64,000 bases of DNA from Leptospira neocaledonica (GTDB taxonomy: Bacteria > Spirochaetota > Leptospiria > Leptospirales > Leptospiraceae). The notes under the pieces are model-generated. The model was not told the origin of the DNA and did no database searches. It was given only the letters and a program-made list of their open reading frames with translations. The stretch lies in NCBI RefSeq assembly GCF_002812205.1, contig NZ_NPEA01000004.1, positions 389,231 to 453,230 of the forward strand, read 5' to 3'. Made by a program: the position numbers and the translations under genes. Shown here piece after piece: positions 17,905 to 29,000 of the stretch (positions are counted from its first letter, which is position 1; each line of letters opens with the position of its first letter).

Positions 17905-18111
17905 TTGGATTCTTCCTTTTCCTTAATTCCACCTTCCGTTTTTGCTTCCGGTGTGCAAAAGATCATACTATAAGGCCGTCTGTTTTACAAGTAAAAATTA
18001 TGCTATAACAGATAAAAATCTGCAATTACGCATATTTTCGTAAAAGGCAGGTGAAGGTCCATAGGGGAAAAAATAGCTGACAATGAGGGTAGGATCTTAT
18101 GAATAAGAAAC

Positions 18112-18159
18112 GGGAGTCCTTGGACTCCCATCGTCGCTTCACTCTTATATCCGGTGCGG
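18112..18159. repeat. Hairpin plus constant tail, unit 1
   Basis: GGGAGTCC, TT, GGACTCCC stem, then a 27-nt tail that recurs at 18256-18282. The stem sequence differs from unit 2 while the tail is kept. Confidence 0.6.
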
Positions 18160-18224
18160 TTCGACCTGCCGGATTCTTTTTTGAAAGCCGACTAACACAT
18201 AGTTCTTCTTTAGCTGTATTGAAA

Positions 18225-18282
18225 TAAAAAGGGCCTCCTGAATAGGAGGCCCTTTGTCGCTGCACTCTTATATCCAGTGCCG
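18225..18282 (-). terminator. Terminator of peptide copy B, with constant tail unit 2
   Basis: Read on the minus strand, GGGCCTCC, 6-nt loop, GGAGGCCC and a T-rich run follow the copy B stop by about 50 nt. The 27-nt tail of the repeat lies at 18256-18282 between gene and stem. Confidence 0.75.
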
Positions 18283-18304
18283 ACGTCAATAAACCCTTAC
18301 GGGA

Positions 18305-18451
18305 TTATTTTTTTGCTTCTTTCTTAGCGTCGGCCTTAGGTGCTTCTTTCTTTGCTTCCTCTTTTTTAGGAGCCTCTTTTTTCTCTTCTGCGCTTAGTGC
18401 GAAAGCTGCAACGAGAGAAAGAGTGGTAAGCGCTAATACTAGTTTTTTCAT
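18305..18451 (-). CDS. 48-residue secreted Lys/Glu/Ala-rich peptide, copy B
   Basis: I choose the ATG at 18451, which starts the signal peptide MKKLVLALTTLSLVAAFALS. A longer frame to 18538 adds a Pro/Arg-rich stretch that is not leader-like. The mature tail consists of EEKKEAPKKEEAKKEAPKAD followed by AKKEAKK. It is a tandem paralogue of copy A, 400 nt apart. The C-terminal tail resembles the Lys/Ala-rich tails of some spirochete envelope proteins, but no function is known. Confidence 0.65.
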   Translation of the reverse strand: MKKLVLALTTLSLVAAFALSAEEKKEAPKKEEAKKEAPKADAKKEAKK

Positions 18452-18989
18452 GGAAATTATCCTTTTAATTGTTTTGGCTTCGGTAAGATCCCGGGGCCGA
18501 GGTAAAAGATAATCCGGAAAATTACAGACCGCCCACAATCAAAATTCAAAAGTTTATATAAAATTTCGCTAATCTAGCCTTCTTCTTTTTTTATAAAACA
18601 CATGTAAAAGAAGGATTTGAAACCTATATCATGGAACTAAATCGAAATCCATTTGGGTCTTAGAGGAAGAGAGTTTATCGCTCAGACTTTCTTTATTGGA
18701 AATTTATTTCCAAACAGTAAGGCCAAAATCGATGCCGTCCCCTCGGCATTTATACGATTTCCGAATTCATCTCTCTCCTTCTAATCCAATCGTACGTTCT
18801 TGACTCGGTACCCTTCCGCTTAGAACCTGTTCCTTAGGGTTTTTCGTCGGGATTTTTTATCCGGACCGGTTTACCGGGACGGCAGTCCTAATTTTATTCT
18901 TTCAAAGATCTTTTGTCTTTTGAAAAGAAACGCGGTTCATACATCGCGCCGCCCCGAAGAGACCCTCATTCCAATTAAGGTTAGTTATA
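18452..18989. other. Long intergenic region, no gene seen
   Basis: These 538 nt lie between divergent genes. The only local structure I noticed is a short ATGCCG/CGGCAT hairpin near 18732. No open frame with a family signature, tRNA or riboswitch was recognised. It should contain the promoter of the acyl-CoA dehydrogenase gene and possibly an unrecognised small RNA. Confidence 0.4.
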
Positions 18990-20153
18990 ATGGATTTCGC
19001 TCTTTCAGACGATCAAAAAGCGCTTAGAGGTCTTGCCAGAGATTTTGCAAAAAATGAGATCCGCCCAAAAGCGGAACATCACGATAAAACGGGAGAATAC
19101 CCGCTTCAGATCTTGAAAAAGGCCTGGGAAATCGGCTTAATGAATATCCACATTCCGGAAAAGTATAACGGAGCCGGAATGACTGAGTTAGATGATTCAA
19201 TCATAGGAGAGGAATTATTCTGGGGTTGTTCCGCAATGGCAACCGCGATCCTTGCGAATAACTTGGCACTGGCACCGGTGCTTATTGGAGCAAGTGATGA
19301 GGTACTAAAAAAATGGGTCCAACCGATGACCGAACAATTCCAACTCTGTGCTTATGCCGTTACTGAACCGGGCGCAGGTTCCGACGTTGCAGGGATCCGC
19401 ACTACTGCAAGAAAAGTTGGAGACGAATACATCATCAACGGTTCCAAGATGTGGATCACTAACGCAGGTTATGCGGATTGGTTCTTCGTTCTTACTAAAA
19501 CTGATTCAGCTGCTGGTCATAAAGGTATCACTGGATTTATCGTTAGTTCCAAAACTCCAGGTGTGATCGTTGGCAAAAAAGAATTGAATATGGGACAAAG
19601 ATGTTCCGACACAAGAGGGATCACTTTCGAAGAAGTGAAAGTCCACAAAAGCCAAATGATCGGTAAAGAAGGCGATGGCTTTAAGATTGCGATGGGTGCA
19701 TTCGATCATACTCGCCCCGGAGTTGCGACAGGAGCGGTTGGTGTTGCAAGAGCTGCCATGGAACATGCATTAGAATATGCTAAAACTAGAACCGCATTCG
19801 GCAAACCTATCATTGAGAACCAAGCTATTTCCTTCATGATCGCTGAGATGGCGAGAGATATCGAAGCAGGAAGACTTCTGTGCCACCAAGCAGCTTGGTT
19901 GATCGACAACGGTTTCAGAAATACTTACCAAGCTTCTATCGCTAAAGCATTCTGCGCAGATGCTTGTATGAGAATTACTACTGACGCAGTCCAGGTTTTA
20001 GGTGGTTACGGTTTTAACTCCGAATATCCTGTAGAAAAACTCATGAGAGACGCGAAAATTTTCCAAATTTACGAGGGTACTTCTCAAATCCAAAGATTGA
20101 TTATCTCTCGTTACCTGACAGAAGGTAAAGGGATAGAAGGACCGAACCTCTGA
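18990..20153 (+). CDS. Acyl-CoA dehydrogenase
   Basis: 387 residues, the usual length for this flavoenzyme. Signature regions are [15 protein letters not shown] (about 127-141) and [15 protein letters not shown] for FAD/substrate binding, [13 protein letters not shown] [10 protein letters not shown], and [23 protein letters not shown]. The catalytic base is the Glu in YEGTSQIQR near residue 365. The enzyme oxidises acyl-CoA to trans-2-enoyl-CoA in beta-oxidation or branched-chain amino-acid breakdown; the pattern is closest to short/medium-chain enzymes. Its stop overlaps the proposed CTG start of trpE. Confidence 0.92.
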   Translation: MDFALSDDQKALRGLARDFAKNEIRPKAEHHDKTGEYPLQILKKAWEIGLMNIHIPEKYNGAGMTELDDSIIGEELFWGCSAMATAILANNLALAPVLIGASDEVLKKWVQPMTEQFQLCAYAVTEPGAGSDVAGIRTTARKVGDEYIINGSKMWITNAGYADWFFVLTKTDSAAGHKGITGFIVSSKTPGVIVGKKELNMGQRCSDTRGITFEEVKVHKSQMIGKEGDGFKIAMGAFDHTRPGVATGAVGVARAAMEHALEYAKTRTAFGKPIIENQAISFMIAEMARDIEAGRLLCHQAAWLIDNGFRNTYQASIAKAFCADACMRITTDAVQVLGGYGFNSEYPVEKLMRDAKIFQIYEGTSQIQRLIISRYLTEGKGIEGPNL

Positions 20154-21664
20154 AGGAATTTTCCTTAACATACGAAGAATTCCTGGAAAAAACAAAGTCC
20201 GGGAATTTGATCCCGGTTTTCAAACAAGTTTTCTTGGATTTGGAAACTCCGGTGTCCCTCTTTGCAAAATGGGGAGGCACCGAGGCCAAACATTCTTTTC
20301 TTCTAGAATCAGTAGAAGGTGGAGAGAATGTTGGTAGGAATTCCTTCTTAGGAAAAGATCCCTATAGATTGCTCTACGGTAAGAACGGTCTATTCTATGT
20401 TTCCAAAAGAAAAGAACCTGAAACTGAAATTATCACATACGATCCGTTATTCCTTTTGGAATATTCCATGGGAGATGACAAATACGTTCCGGATCATAGG
20501 CTTCCTTCTTTCCAAGGAGGGGCAGTAGGTTTTCTCTCCTTTGGCGCTGTACGTTATTATGAAAATATTCCGGATACTAAACCGGAAGATGAACCGGCTC
20601 CTGACGCATACTTTGCGTTATACGACGAGGTTCTTGTAGTAGATCATGTGGATCGTCTTTTGAGGATCGTCGTAAATGCTCGCCTTTCCGAATACGAAGA
20701 TCCTAAAGCTTGTTACGAAGCTACATTAGAAAGAATTGATGCAATTGAAAAAGAGATCAGAGAAGGAGAACTTCCTGGTTGGGTCAAACATCCGTTAGAA
20801 TCTAAAGAGAAATTAGAATACACTCCTAATATTCCTGACGAAGATTATAAAAAAGCAGTTCAGAAAGCGAAGGAATATATTTACGCGGGAGATATCTTCC
20901 AGGTAGTTCCTTCCAGAAAGTTGGAATTCCGACCAGGTGTTCCTCCTTTCCAAGTATATCGCGGATTAAGAACAGTAAATCCAAGTCCTTATATGTATTT
21001 CCTCAAGTTGGATGATATTTCCTTGGTGGGATCTTCTCCTGAAATTATGGTAAAATGTAAGGATAGAAAAACTTACTTAAGACCAATCGCAGGAACAAGA
21101 CCAAGAGGGGCAAATCCAGAAGCGGACAGGCTTTTAGAAGAGAATCTTTTAGCAGATCCTAAAGAAATCGCAGAACATATCATGCTCGTAGACCTAGGAA
21201 GAAATGACTTAGGTAGAGTTTGCGAAGCAGGAAGTGTTCGTGTAGAAGATTTTAAAATTATAGAAAAATATTCCCACGTTATGCATATCGTGAGCCAATG
21301 TTCCGGTATTCTAGAAGAAGGAAAATCGGTTTACGATCTTCTTCGAGCGACTCTTCCTGCAGGAACAGTTTCAGGTGCACCTAAGATCAGAGCTATGGAA
21401 ATCATAGACGAGTTAGAAAGAACCAGAAGAGGGATTTATTCGGGAGCCTTAGGTTATATTTCTTACCAAGGAGATACGGACATGGCGATCGTGATCCGCA
21501 CTATCTCTTTTTACGGAGAGAAGGCGTTTGTCCAAGCAGGTGGTGGAGTGGTTTATGATTCTTCCCCCGAAGGCGAATTAGAAGAGACCAAAAACAAAAT
21601 GGCTGCATTACTCCGAGCTGTTGACTTCGCAAGAAACGGATTGAAAGGAGAATGGAATAGATGA
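20150..21664 (+). CDS. trpE: Anthranilate synthase component I
   Basis: TrpE converts chorismate to anthranilate with TrpG. Visible features are the feedback-site LLES ([19 protein letters not shown]), a chorismate-binding domain with [22 protein letters not shown] and [11 protein letters not shown], and YSGALGY. The first conventional start is the TTG at 20207. However, TrpE-like sequence ([19 protein letters not shown]) is in frame upstream back to a stop at 20126, and the only start-like codon there is CTG 20150, 9 nt after AGAAGGA and overlapping the previous stop. I therefore place the start at 20150 with reservation. It overlaps trpG by 4 nt. Confidence 0.9.
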   Translation: MKEFSLTYEEFLEKTKSGNLIPVFKQVFLDLETPVSLFAKWGGTEAKHSFLLESVEGGENVGRNSFLGKDPYRLLYGKNGLFYVSKRKEPETEIITYDPLFLLEYSMGDDKYVPDHRLPSFQGGAVGFLSFGAVRYYENIPDTKPEDEPAPDAYFALYDEVLVVDHVDRLLRIVVNARLSEYEDPKACYEATLERIDAIEKEIREGELPGWVKHPLESKEKLEYTPNIPDEDYKKAVQKAKEYIYAGDIFQVVPSRKLEFRPGVPPFQVYRGLRTVNPSPYMYFLKLDDISLVGSSPEIMVKCKDRKTYLRPIAGTRPRGANPEADRLLEENLLADPKEIAEHIMLVDLGRNDLGRVCEAGSVRVEDFKIIEKYSHVMHIVSQCSGILEEGKSVYDLLRATLPAGTVSGAPKIRAMEIIDELERTRRGIYSGALGYISYQGDTDMAIVIRTISFYGEKAFVQAGGGVVYDSSPEGELEETKNKMAALLRAVDFARNGLKGEWNR

Positions 21665-22239
21665 TCCTTCTCGTAGACAATTACGATTCTTTTACATACA
21701 ATCTGTATCAGTATTTTTCACAGATCGGTAATAAGGTAGAAGTTTTCCGCAACGATAAGATAGATCTGAGTGAGATCAAAAGACTCGCTCCGAAAGGGAT
21801 CATATTAAGTCCAGGCCCAGGACGTCCTGAAGATTCAGGAGTTTGTATCGATATTTTAAAAGAATTAGCAGGACAGCTTCCGATCTTAGGTGTATGTTTA
21901 GGTCACCAAGCTATAGGACTAGTCCATGGCGGAAAGATCGTAAACGCTCCCAATATCATGCACGGAAAAGTAAGCCTGATCGAACACGATGGTAAAGATA
22001 TCTATAAATCCTTGCCTTCTCCTTTTTTAGCTACCAGATATCATTCTCTTGTAATTCAACCTGAAAGTCTTCCGGATGTATTGGAAGTTTCCTCTAAAAC
22101 GGAAGACGGTATTATTATGGGAGTGCGTCATAAGACAAAACCTCATTTATATGGAGTTCAATTTCATCCGGAGTCTATCATGACTCAAAACGGATTGGAA
22201 CTAGTGAGAAACTTTTCTCGAATCGTGTCAGAAGCATAA
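21661..22239 (+). CDS. trpG: Anthranilate synthase glutamine amidotransferase component
   Basis: 192 residues, a class I glutamine amidotransferase. The catalytic triad is Cys79 in GVCLGHQ, His169 and Glu171 in QFHPES. The TrpG/PabA signature [11 protein letters not shown] is at 50-60 and [10 protein letters not shown] at 6-15. It supplies ammonia to TrpE; many such proteins also serve 4-aminodeoxychorismate synthesis. ATGA overlap with trpE points to translational coupling. Confidence 0.93.
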   Translation: MILLVDNYDSFTYNLYQYFSQIGNKVEVFRNDKIDLSEIKRLAPKGIILSPGPGRPEDSGVCIDILKELAGQLPILGVCLGHQAIGLVHGGKIVNAPNIMHGKVSLIEHDGKDIYKSLPSPFLATRYHSLVIQPESLPDVLEVSSKTEDGIIMGVRHKTKPHLYGVQFHPESIMTQNGLELVRNFSRIVSEA

Positions 22240-22244
22240 ATCAA

Positions 22245-24152
22245 ATGAAAATTTTTTTCCGCTTAATGAGTTATTCAGTACGTTATAAGTACAGATTTTC
22301 ATTAGGTATTGCATTCGCTCTTCTAACTGCCGTCTTAAACGCAGTCTCCTTAACCTCGATCATTCCTCTTTTCGATACTATGGCTGCGGATCCGAACACT
22401 CGCTTTCAATTCGAATTTACGGAAGCAGAACAAGAGATCATCACAAAAGAAGAATCCAACTTAGAGATCCGTTTAAATCCTGTGGAAAGAGCGAAAAAAG
22501 TCCTAATCGACGTTAAAAGATGGTCTAACGGACGCACTAAGTATATGGAGCCAAAGGAAGTGGTTTGGGCGGTTTGTCTCTTAATACTTCCTTTGTACGG
22601 ACTTAAACTGCTCACATATCTTGCTTCTGTGTATTGCCTAGCTACCGCAGGCTATTGGGCCGTGCGGGATATACGACAGGAATTATTCGAGAAAAACCAA
22701 ATGCTCCCTCTTACTTTTTTCTTTAAGGAAAAAACAGGGCTTTTAATGAGTAGGATCATCAATGATGTAGAAGTAGTGGCAGCAGTGATCTCTTCTAATT
22801 TCAGAGATGCTACTATCAACTTTTTCTATGTGATTACTCACCTTCTAGTATTACTTTATTTGAATACGGAACTTCTACTTATCGCGTGCGGAACCGTACC
22901 TTTGATTATTTTGCCTGTGACCTTGTTCACTAAAAAGATCACTAGGTCCACGGAAAGATTTCAAGAGAAGCTGGCGGACCTGAACGCGAATCTGCAAGAG
23001 ATGATTTCTGGAATTAAAGTGATCCGTGTTTTTAATACGGAGAAGTTTGAGAAGGAAAAATTTCGAAAGATCAACCAGAACGTTTATCGTAGGAATTTTA
23101 AAGGACAGTATTACCTACAAATTGCCCCCAGTTTAGTGGAGTTGACTTCTTCTTTAGTGGCTCTGGGATTTTTTGCGTTAGGTGCAAGGTATATTCTCGC
23201 AGGAAATGTGGGCTCCCCATTCACAGTGGGACAGTTTATGGTATTCCTTCTTACACTTCTTTTTCTTCTCCGCCCATTAACGCAGTTATCTCAGATGGTG
23301 GGAAAAATTTCCCAAGCAAGCATCGCAGGAAAAAGGATTTTCGAGATCATAGATCTGGAAACGGAAGATCATAGTGAAGAAGAAAAAATAAAAGTTGATA
23401 AGGTTACGGACTCCATCCAGTTCAAAGGGATCAATTTCGCTTACCCTGGAACCAACGCAGAAGTATTAAAAGATATCAACTTAAACGTGAAAGTGGGAGA
23501 AACAATTGCGATCGTTGGTGCAAGCGGTTGTGGAAAGTCCACATTGATGGACTTGATCCCAAGGTTCTTTGATCCGAGCGTTGGATCGATCGAGTTCGAC
23601 GGACAAAATATCAAAGATCTTTCGCTTGCCGGTCTTCGCAATAAAATCGGGATCGTAACCCAGGACATCTTTCTATTTCACGGAAAAGTCGCGGACAATA
23701 TCGCTTATGGAAAACCAGGAGCTAACAGAAAGGATGTGATCCGAGCTGCGAGGCTTGCTCACGCTCATGACTTCATCAAACAAATGGACAATGGATACGA
23801 TAGTATTCTTGGTGTAAGAGGTTTAAATCTTTCAGGCGGACAAAGACAAAGACTTGTGATCGCAAGGGCTTTATTGCGGGATCCTGAAATTATGATCTTG
23901 GACGAAGCCACTTCCGCGTTAGACGCAGAGTCCGAAAGATTGGTGAGTGACGCCTTCCGTAGATTATTCGCGAACCGTACTACATTTGTGATCGCTCATA
24001 GACTTTCTACCATCAAGGATATTCCACGCATACTTGTTATGGACAATGGAAGGATTGTGGAAGAAGGAAATCATAATTCTCTAATGGAGAAAAACGGTCT
24101 TTATCGAAAACTCACAGACAATCAATACGCCGGAGCGGGGATGCTGCCTTGA
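22245..24152 (+). CDS. MsbA-like ABC exporter, fused membrane and ATPase domains
   Basis: 635 residues. The type I exporter membrane domain (about 1-350) has six hydrophobic helices, with a long extracytoplasmic insertion of charged residues after helix 1 (about 45-100). The nucleotide-binding domain (about 385-620) has Walker [10 protein letters not shown] (Lys431), Q-loop TQDIFLFHG, signature LSGGQRQRL, Walker [13 protein letters not shown] and the H-loop His in IAHRLS. Homologues flip lipid A core or other lipids. It starts 5 nt after trpG and ends in a 4-nt overlap with the receiver gene. The substrate is inferred only. Confidence 0.88.
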   Translation: MKIFFRLMSYSVRYKYRFSLGIAFALLTAVLNAVSLTSIIPLFDTMAADPNTRFQFEFTEAEQEIITKEESNLEIRLNPVERAKKVLIDVKRWSNGRTKYMEPKEVVWAVCLLILPLYGLKLLTYLASVYCLATAGYWAVRDIRQELFEKNQMLPLTFFFKEKTGLLMSRIINDVEVVAAVISSNFRDATINFFYVITHLLVLLYLNTELLLIACGTVPLIILPVTLFTKKITRSTERFQEKLADLNANLQEMISGIKVIRVFNTEKFEKEKFRKINQNVYRRNFKGQYYLQIAPSLVELTSSLVALGFFALGARYILAGNVGSPFTVGQFMVFLLTLLFLLRPLTQLSQMVGKISQASIAGKRIFEIIDLETEDHSEEEKIKVDKVTDSIQFKGINFAYPGTNAEVLKDINLNVKVGETIAIVGASGCGKSTLMDLIPRFFDPSVGSIEFDGQNIKDLSLAGLRNKIGIVTQDIFLFHGKVADNIAYGKPGANRKDVIRAARLAHAHDFIKQMDNGYDSILGVRGLNLSGGQRQRLVIARALLRDPEIMILDEATSALDAESERLVSDAFRRLFANRTTFVIAHRLSTIKDIPRILVMDNGRIVEEGNHNSLMEKNGLYRKLTDNQYAGAGMLP

Positions 24153-24565
24153 AACCTTTAGTTCTTGTAGTCGACGACAATGATCGTTACGCGAATAATC
24201 TAAAAACTTATCTCCAAGAAAATGGATGCGAAGTTCTTCGCGCTATAGATGCATCCCAAGGTTGGGATCTTTATCTTGCAAATAAACATAAACTTAAAGC
24301 CATTATCACCGATATCACGATGGAAACCCAGACCTCAGGTCTTTGGATGATCCGCAGGATTTATCAAGACGGATTCGAAGGAATTAAGGTAATCGCCACT
24401 ACCGGCTTCGATGTTTCAGGAGTAATGGCGGTAAGTAAATATTTCCTTCCTTGGTTTGCAGGGGTGGAGTATATGGTTCCTAAGGTTCCTTTAAAAAGAG
24501 GAGAAGTTATACTTTTACCTACGAGTGGGGTCTTTTCAGATTTTCTAAGCAAACTGAAAGCCTAA
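24149..24565 (+). CDS. Stand-alone response-regulator receiver protein
   Basis: 138 residues with a TTG start overlapping the stop of the ABC exporter gene (TTGA). The receiver fold is clear: acidic pair in VVDDND (residues 8-9), phospho-acceptor Asp in IITDITME (about residue 53), a Thr in ATTGFD and a Lys in VPKVPL. No output domain is present, so it works as a CheY/Spo0F-like single-domain regulator or phosphorelay member. No histidine kinase is nearby. Between phosphosite and Thr the fold has a longer loop ([10 protein letters not shown]). Confidence 0.8.
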   Translation: MKPLVLVVDDNDRYANNLKTYLQENGCEVLRAIDASQGWDLYLANKHKLKAIITDITMETQTSGLWMIRRIYQDGFEGIKVIATTGFDVSGVMAVSKYFLPWFAGVEYMVPKVPLKRGEVILLPTSGVFSDFLSKLKA

Positions 24566-25692
24566 AACCAAAGATTATATATTCTATTTTTATTATTCTT
24601 AGAAACTGAAACGATTTCCGGTTTTCCATTCCGTACAATGAAAGCCTGGCCATCTGATTCCAGATCCCAAAGTTTTCCTTGTAGAAATACATTGATCCCA
24701 TTCTTAAACCCGGATCTAGCGGCTCTCGTTTCAAGCGCATATTTTCTCCAGGCTTGTGCTTCTGTTATCTTTCCAATATCCTTTAGATCGACATCGGAAG
24801 GATTTTTTTCTCCATTATAACCTGCCCAAGGCTGATCCCAAACTGATGTCTCTCCTCGATTGATATAAGAAGGAACTGCAATAAAATCTGCGCCAGATTC
24901 CTTTAAATTCGAATAAGACTCAGGATACCAAGAGTCCGCACAAACCAAAACTCCCATTCTTCCTGCGGGAGTAGCTATAACTGTTCCTGGTTTCAGATTG
25001 GAATCTAAAAATGGTTTTTCTTCTTCCGTTAAAAACTTTTTACGAATCGGTTCTCCCAAAATAGAGCCGTCTTTTCCAAACACAAAACTCGTATTGAATA
25101 AAGAAGAAGGGCCTAAAACAATCTTTCCATTCTGAACGGAAGGAGAAGGTAAAACGATCGAACCCGCTAATATGGTCACTCGGTATTTTTGAGCAAGAGT
25201 GGAGAAGGTACTCTCATAGATTGCCTGCATCTCATTAGCTTTGATCCTAAATATAGCTGCTTGAACTTTGTCATTCTCCTTAGAAGTAAATAAATGATAT
25301 AAAAAGGAAAAAGGATTTCGAAGGATAAAATAGATCATCCCGGATTGTAGTTTGGAAGAAGTATATAAGGATGATTTTTCGCCTAAGACTACCAACCAAG
25401 TCCCATAGTATTCAGGAAAAATGAAAATTGTCTTATCAGTGATCCAACCGGCCTCTTTTGCTTTTATAAAATAAGATTCAGTCTTTTCTAAGAACCTTTT
25501 ACGATTCGAATAATCACCGGGAGTCATAAAAGGCTCTATTCCAATCAGATTTCCTCCATTTGAATCCTTTCCATAAGAGTAAGAACTTATCTCAACTGCC
25601 TTCTCTTGTGGAGAATTTCCTAAAAAAGAATAAGCCCAAATCATATATATGCAAATTAAGAGCAGAACACCGTAAAATGAAAATCTTCCCAT
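24562..25692 (-). CDS. Membrane-anchored carbon-nitrogen hydrolase (nitrilase superfamily)
   Basis: I take the ATG at 25692 because a GGAG site lies 8 nt upstream; a TTG frame to 25713 is possible. After one N-terminal membrane helix (about 5-25) comes a nitrilase fold facing the periplasm. The triad is Glu in IFPEYYG, Lys in RKKFLTEEE and Cys in [10 protein letters not shown]. The family hydrolyses or condenses amides and includes apolipoprotein N-acyltransferase, whose multi-helix membrane domain is missing here. It is divergent from the FAS-I operon across 367 AT-rich nt. A link with acyl transfer is possible but unproven. Confidence 0.75.
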   Translation of the reverse strand: MGRFSFYGVLLLICIYMIWAYSFLGNSPQEKAVEISSYSYGKDSNGGNLIGIEPFMTPGDYSNRKRFLEKTESYFIKAKEAGWITDKTIFIFPEYYGTWLVVLGEKSSLYTSSKLQSGMIYFILRNPFSFLYHLFTSKENDKVQAAIFRIKANEMQAIYESTFSTLAQKYRVTILAGSIVLPSPSVQNGKIVLGPSSLFNTSFVFGKDGSILGEPIRKKFLTEEEKPFLDSNLKPGTVIATPAGRMGVLVCADSWYPESYSNLKESGADFIAVPSYINRGETSVWDQPWAGYNGEKNPSDVDLKDIGKITEAQAWRKYALETRAARSGFKNGINVFLQGKLWDLESDGQAFIVRNGKPEIVSVSKNNKNRIYNLWF

Positions 25693-26059
25693 AAATCCAT
25701 CTCCCATACTCAAAATAATATTATTTTTTATTAATATAATGTAAACGATTGTTCATTAACTCAACCTCGAGCTATCATAAGTTAAAAAATATTCAATAAT
25801 AAGCGAACACAATTAACGAACGATCGTTAACTAACTTATTTAACTAACAAATGTTCATCAGCATAATATTTATGCATTCATATTATAAAATAGGAAAATA
25901 GTTATGTATAGCATTTGTTACAGCAGATCAAACAGGTGTTCATAATTACGATTTTGATTTTATTAAGTATAAAAAAATTTTTTCTTGAAATCAAAACGTA
26001 AACTCTTCCATTTCAAATGAAATCTTAACAAATGAAAAATAAAATGGAAGGGTCAGTAT
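25693..26059. promoter_or_regulatory. AT-rich divergent control region of the FAS-I operon and nitrilase gene
   Basis: The 367 nt are much richer in A+T than the flanking genes and contain no frame worth calling. They hold repeated GTTCAT and TTAAC words, and the perfect palindrome AACGATCGTT at 25819-25828. A GGAAGGG ribosome site lies 7 nt before the FAS-I ATG. The layout suggests an operator-rich shared promoter. Confidence 0.5.
25815..25828. promoter_or_regulatory. Candidate operator AACGAACGATCGTT
   Basis: Contains the 10-bp palindrome AACGATCGTT and the ACGAACG word shared with the sites at 2891, 8239 and 13716. It lies about 245 nt upstream of FAS-I and about 125 nt upstream of the nitrilase gene. 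Confidence 0.35.
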
Positions 26060-29000
26060 ATGAAAACGAATTATTCAAGCGGAGCTATATCTTCCGAACA
26101 AGTATCACCTATCTTTAAAAATCTTTCCGATCAATCTGCTAAAACATTCGCTACCTTCGGTGGACAAGGAATAGATCCAATTCCTGAATTACGATCTTTC
26201 TATGAAGAAGGCCATTCTCATTCGGAATTTTGGAAAACTGTATTCTCTTCTATAGAAGAAGAATGTAAAACAATCCACAAAGACAGGCTTCTAGGCTCAT
26301 TACCTTTCGGCTTTCATCTAAAGGATTGGTTGGATCGACCTGAATCGACTCCGGATCATTCCATCTTAAAAAATTGCACTTACAGTATCCCGCTTATCTT
26401 TTTAGCTCAAGCCTCCGCCTTATACAGAGTTGTCCAAGACGAATCTAACTGGGAAACTCTATTTAACGAAATTTCAGGTATATTCGGTCATTCTCAAGGA
26501 GTATACGCAGGATTCCTGTTATCTTCTTCTCCCGACAAAACTACATTCTTAAAAAATTTATCTCTGATACTTAGAAACCTAATCAGTTTAGGAATACGAG
26601 TCCAGGAAGAATTTCCACTTTTAGAATTGGATGTTTCTGCAAAAAGATTTCTAAAACCGGACGAGATCGCTTCTCCTATGGCGGCCTTAAAATCGGAAAA
26701 CGACCCTCTATTAGCGAAAGAATTAGAAAAATTTAATTTAAATAGAAGCTCCGAAGACACAATATACTTAGGATTAAAGAATGGACCAAAAGCAAGAGTC
26801 GTCTGTGGATCTCCTGAATCTTTACTAGAGTTCAGAAATTACCTTTCGTCCAATAATTTTCCTCACCTAGATTCTTGGACATTTCTCAAAATTTCTGCTC
26901 CATTTCATAGTCCTCTATTGAGAAGAGTCCCGGTACTTTTAGAAGAAGATGTAAAAAGAATAGGATTCAATCCTAAACAATCGGATCTAAGAATTCCTTT
27001 ATACGATACAAGAGACGGAAGAGACCTCAGAACTGAATCAGATATTGCACTTGCCTTATCTAGGATGGCAGTGGCGGAAACCTTAGATTGGGAAATCTGT
27101 CTGGGAAGTTTAGAAAAAGAGGAAAGTAAAGTTCTACTGATCTCCTTTGGACCAGGAATAGACGCGGAAAAATTATGCGCACCGATCCTTAAAGGTAAAT
27201 CCTATCTTATTCGAAACTTAAGCAAATCGGAATCTTACAGATCATTCACCAAAGAAATTAATTTAGAATTTCCTAAATCATGGAAAGAATTCCAACCGGA
27301 AACAGTAGAACTTCCGAATGGAAAAGTTTTTTTAAAAAACAATTATTCAGTTTGGACTGGAAGAGCTCCCATCTTTGGAGGAGGTATGACTCCTTCTACT
27401 GTTGAACCGGCAATCGTGATCGCTGCTGCAAAAGAAGGATACTTGGTAGAATGGGCCGGAGGAGGACAGGTAACAGAGGAACTATTCCGAAAAAGAATGG
27501 AAGTATTTCGAAAAGAATTACCTCCAGAAGTCGGTATAGTTGTTAATCTTCTATACTTAGATGCCTATTTATGGAATCTACAAGTCCCCTTAGTGAAAAA
27601 ACTCAAAAGTGAAGGAGCTCCTATCGAAGGAGTCACCATATCAGCAGGTATTCCGGAAACGGAAGAAGCAATTCGAATATTAAAAGATTTTGAATCTCAT
27701 GGGATCTGGCTGAATTCTTTTAAACCTGGGACCCAAAAACAGATCCGACAAGTAATCTCTATCGCAAAACAAACACCGAATTCAAAAATCCTAATGCAGA
27801 TAGAAGGTGGAGCCGCGGGAGGCCATCACAGCTGGGAAGATCTGGGAGAATTAGTCCGATCTACGTACAGCGAGATTAGAGATTGTAAGAACATTATCTT
27901 AGCAGTCGGAGGGGGAATCGCAGAACCTCAAGACTCAAAGTCTTGGTTATTCGGAACCTGGGCGGGAAAAAATCCGATGCCGGTTGACGCGGTATTCTTA
28001 GGCACCAGACTCATGGCAGCTAAAGAATGTGCTACATCAGAAAAAATTAAACAAGCTCTGGTAGAGATCTCCGGATCCGAAAATTGGAAAACTACCCAAG
28101 AAGGGAAGAATGCTGGCGGGGTCATCTCTGGAAGATCGGGATTAGGCGCGGATATTTATTACGCGGAAAATACTTGGACCAAACTTTCTTCTTTTGCAGA
28201 AGAACTTACAAAAGGAAAAGAAACAGAGGAAGCTAGAAAAGCAGTTCAATCCAAAAAGAAAGAATTAGTTTCTCTTATAAATTCTACTTCAAAACCGTAT
28301 ATCGGTGATCTAGAAGAAATGAGTTATACTCGAATTCTTTCTAGATATTTAGAGTTAACCTGTCCTGGACAAAGACTGGTTTCCCCCGAAGGCAATTGGC
28401 CGGATCATCCTTTTATAGATAAAAGTTTCAGAAACAGATTTATTGAATTAGTGCAAAGATTCGAGGCTCGTATCTCTGAACTCACAGATCAAAATTCTAT
28501 ACTAGAAAAAATAGGCTCTGATTTTGATCCGAACACATTTCTGACTGAATGGAAAACTAGATATAAAAACGCAGATACAATTCTTATCATGCCGGAAGAT
28601 ACTATATTCTTCTTTGATGTTTGCAAAAGACCGGGCAAACCAGTAAACTTTATCCCAGTTATCGACGAGGATTTAGTAAAATGGATCCGCTCCGATTCTC
28701 TTTGGTATTCTCATTGTGTAGATATCGAACCTGATTCCTGTGCTTGGATCCCAGGACCGAAAGCAATCAAAGGAATTCATGAGGCAAACGAGCCAGTTTC
28801 TTTGATCTTCCAAAACTTTTTGAAAGTAAATTTAGAGGATTCTAAACCTAAAAAGATTCATTGGGAAAATTTATTCGATTCGGATTCCCAAGATAAGAAT
28901 ATTCTAAATTTCTTTCAGGAAGACCAAATTGTAAACAACTCGATCTCCATATTCGAAAACCTTGATGTAAACCTGAATGATTGGATCGTCCGTTTAGCAG

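Larger units (their letters stand above)
17905..18304. other. Intergenic region with two hairpin-plus-tail repeats
   Basis: These 400 nt separate the two 48-residue peptide genes. They hold two hairpins (18112-18129 and 18231-18252), each followed by the same 27-nt tail with three differences (18133-18159 and 18256-18282). An 87-codon minus-strand frame here reads through these repeats and is not a gene. Confidence 0.7.

Noticed and set aside
18026..18289. 87-codon minus-strand frame
   Set aside because: It reads through two terminator-like hairpins and their repeated tails; the internal repeat (DIRVQRQ/DIRVKRR) comes from the DNA repeat.
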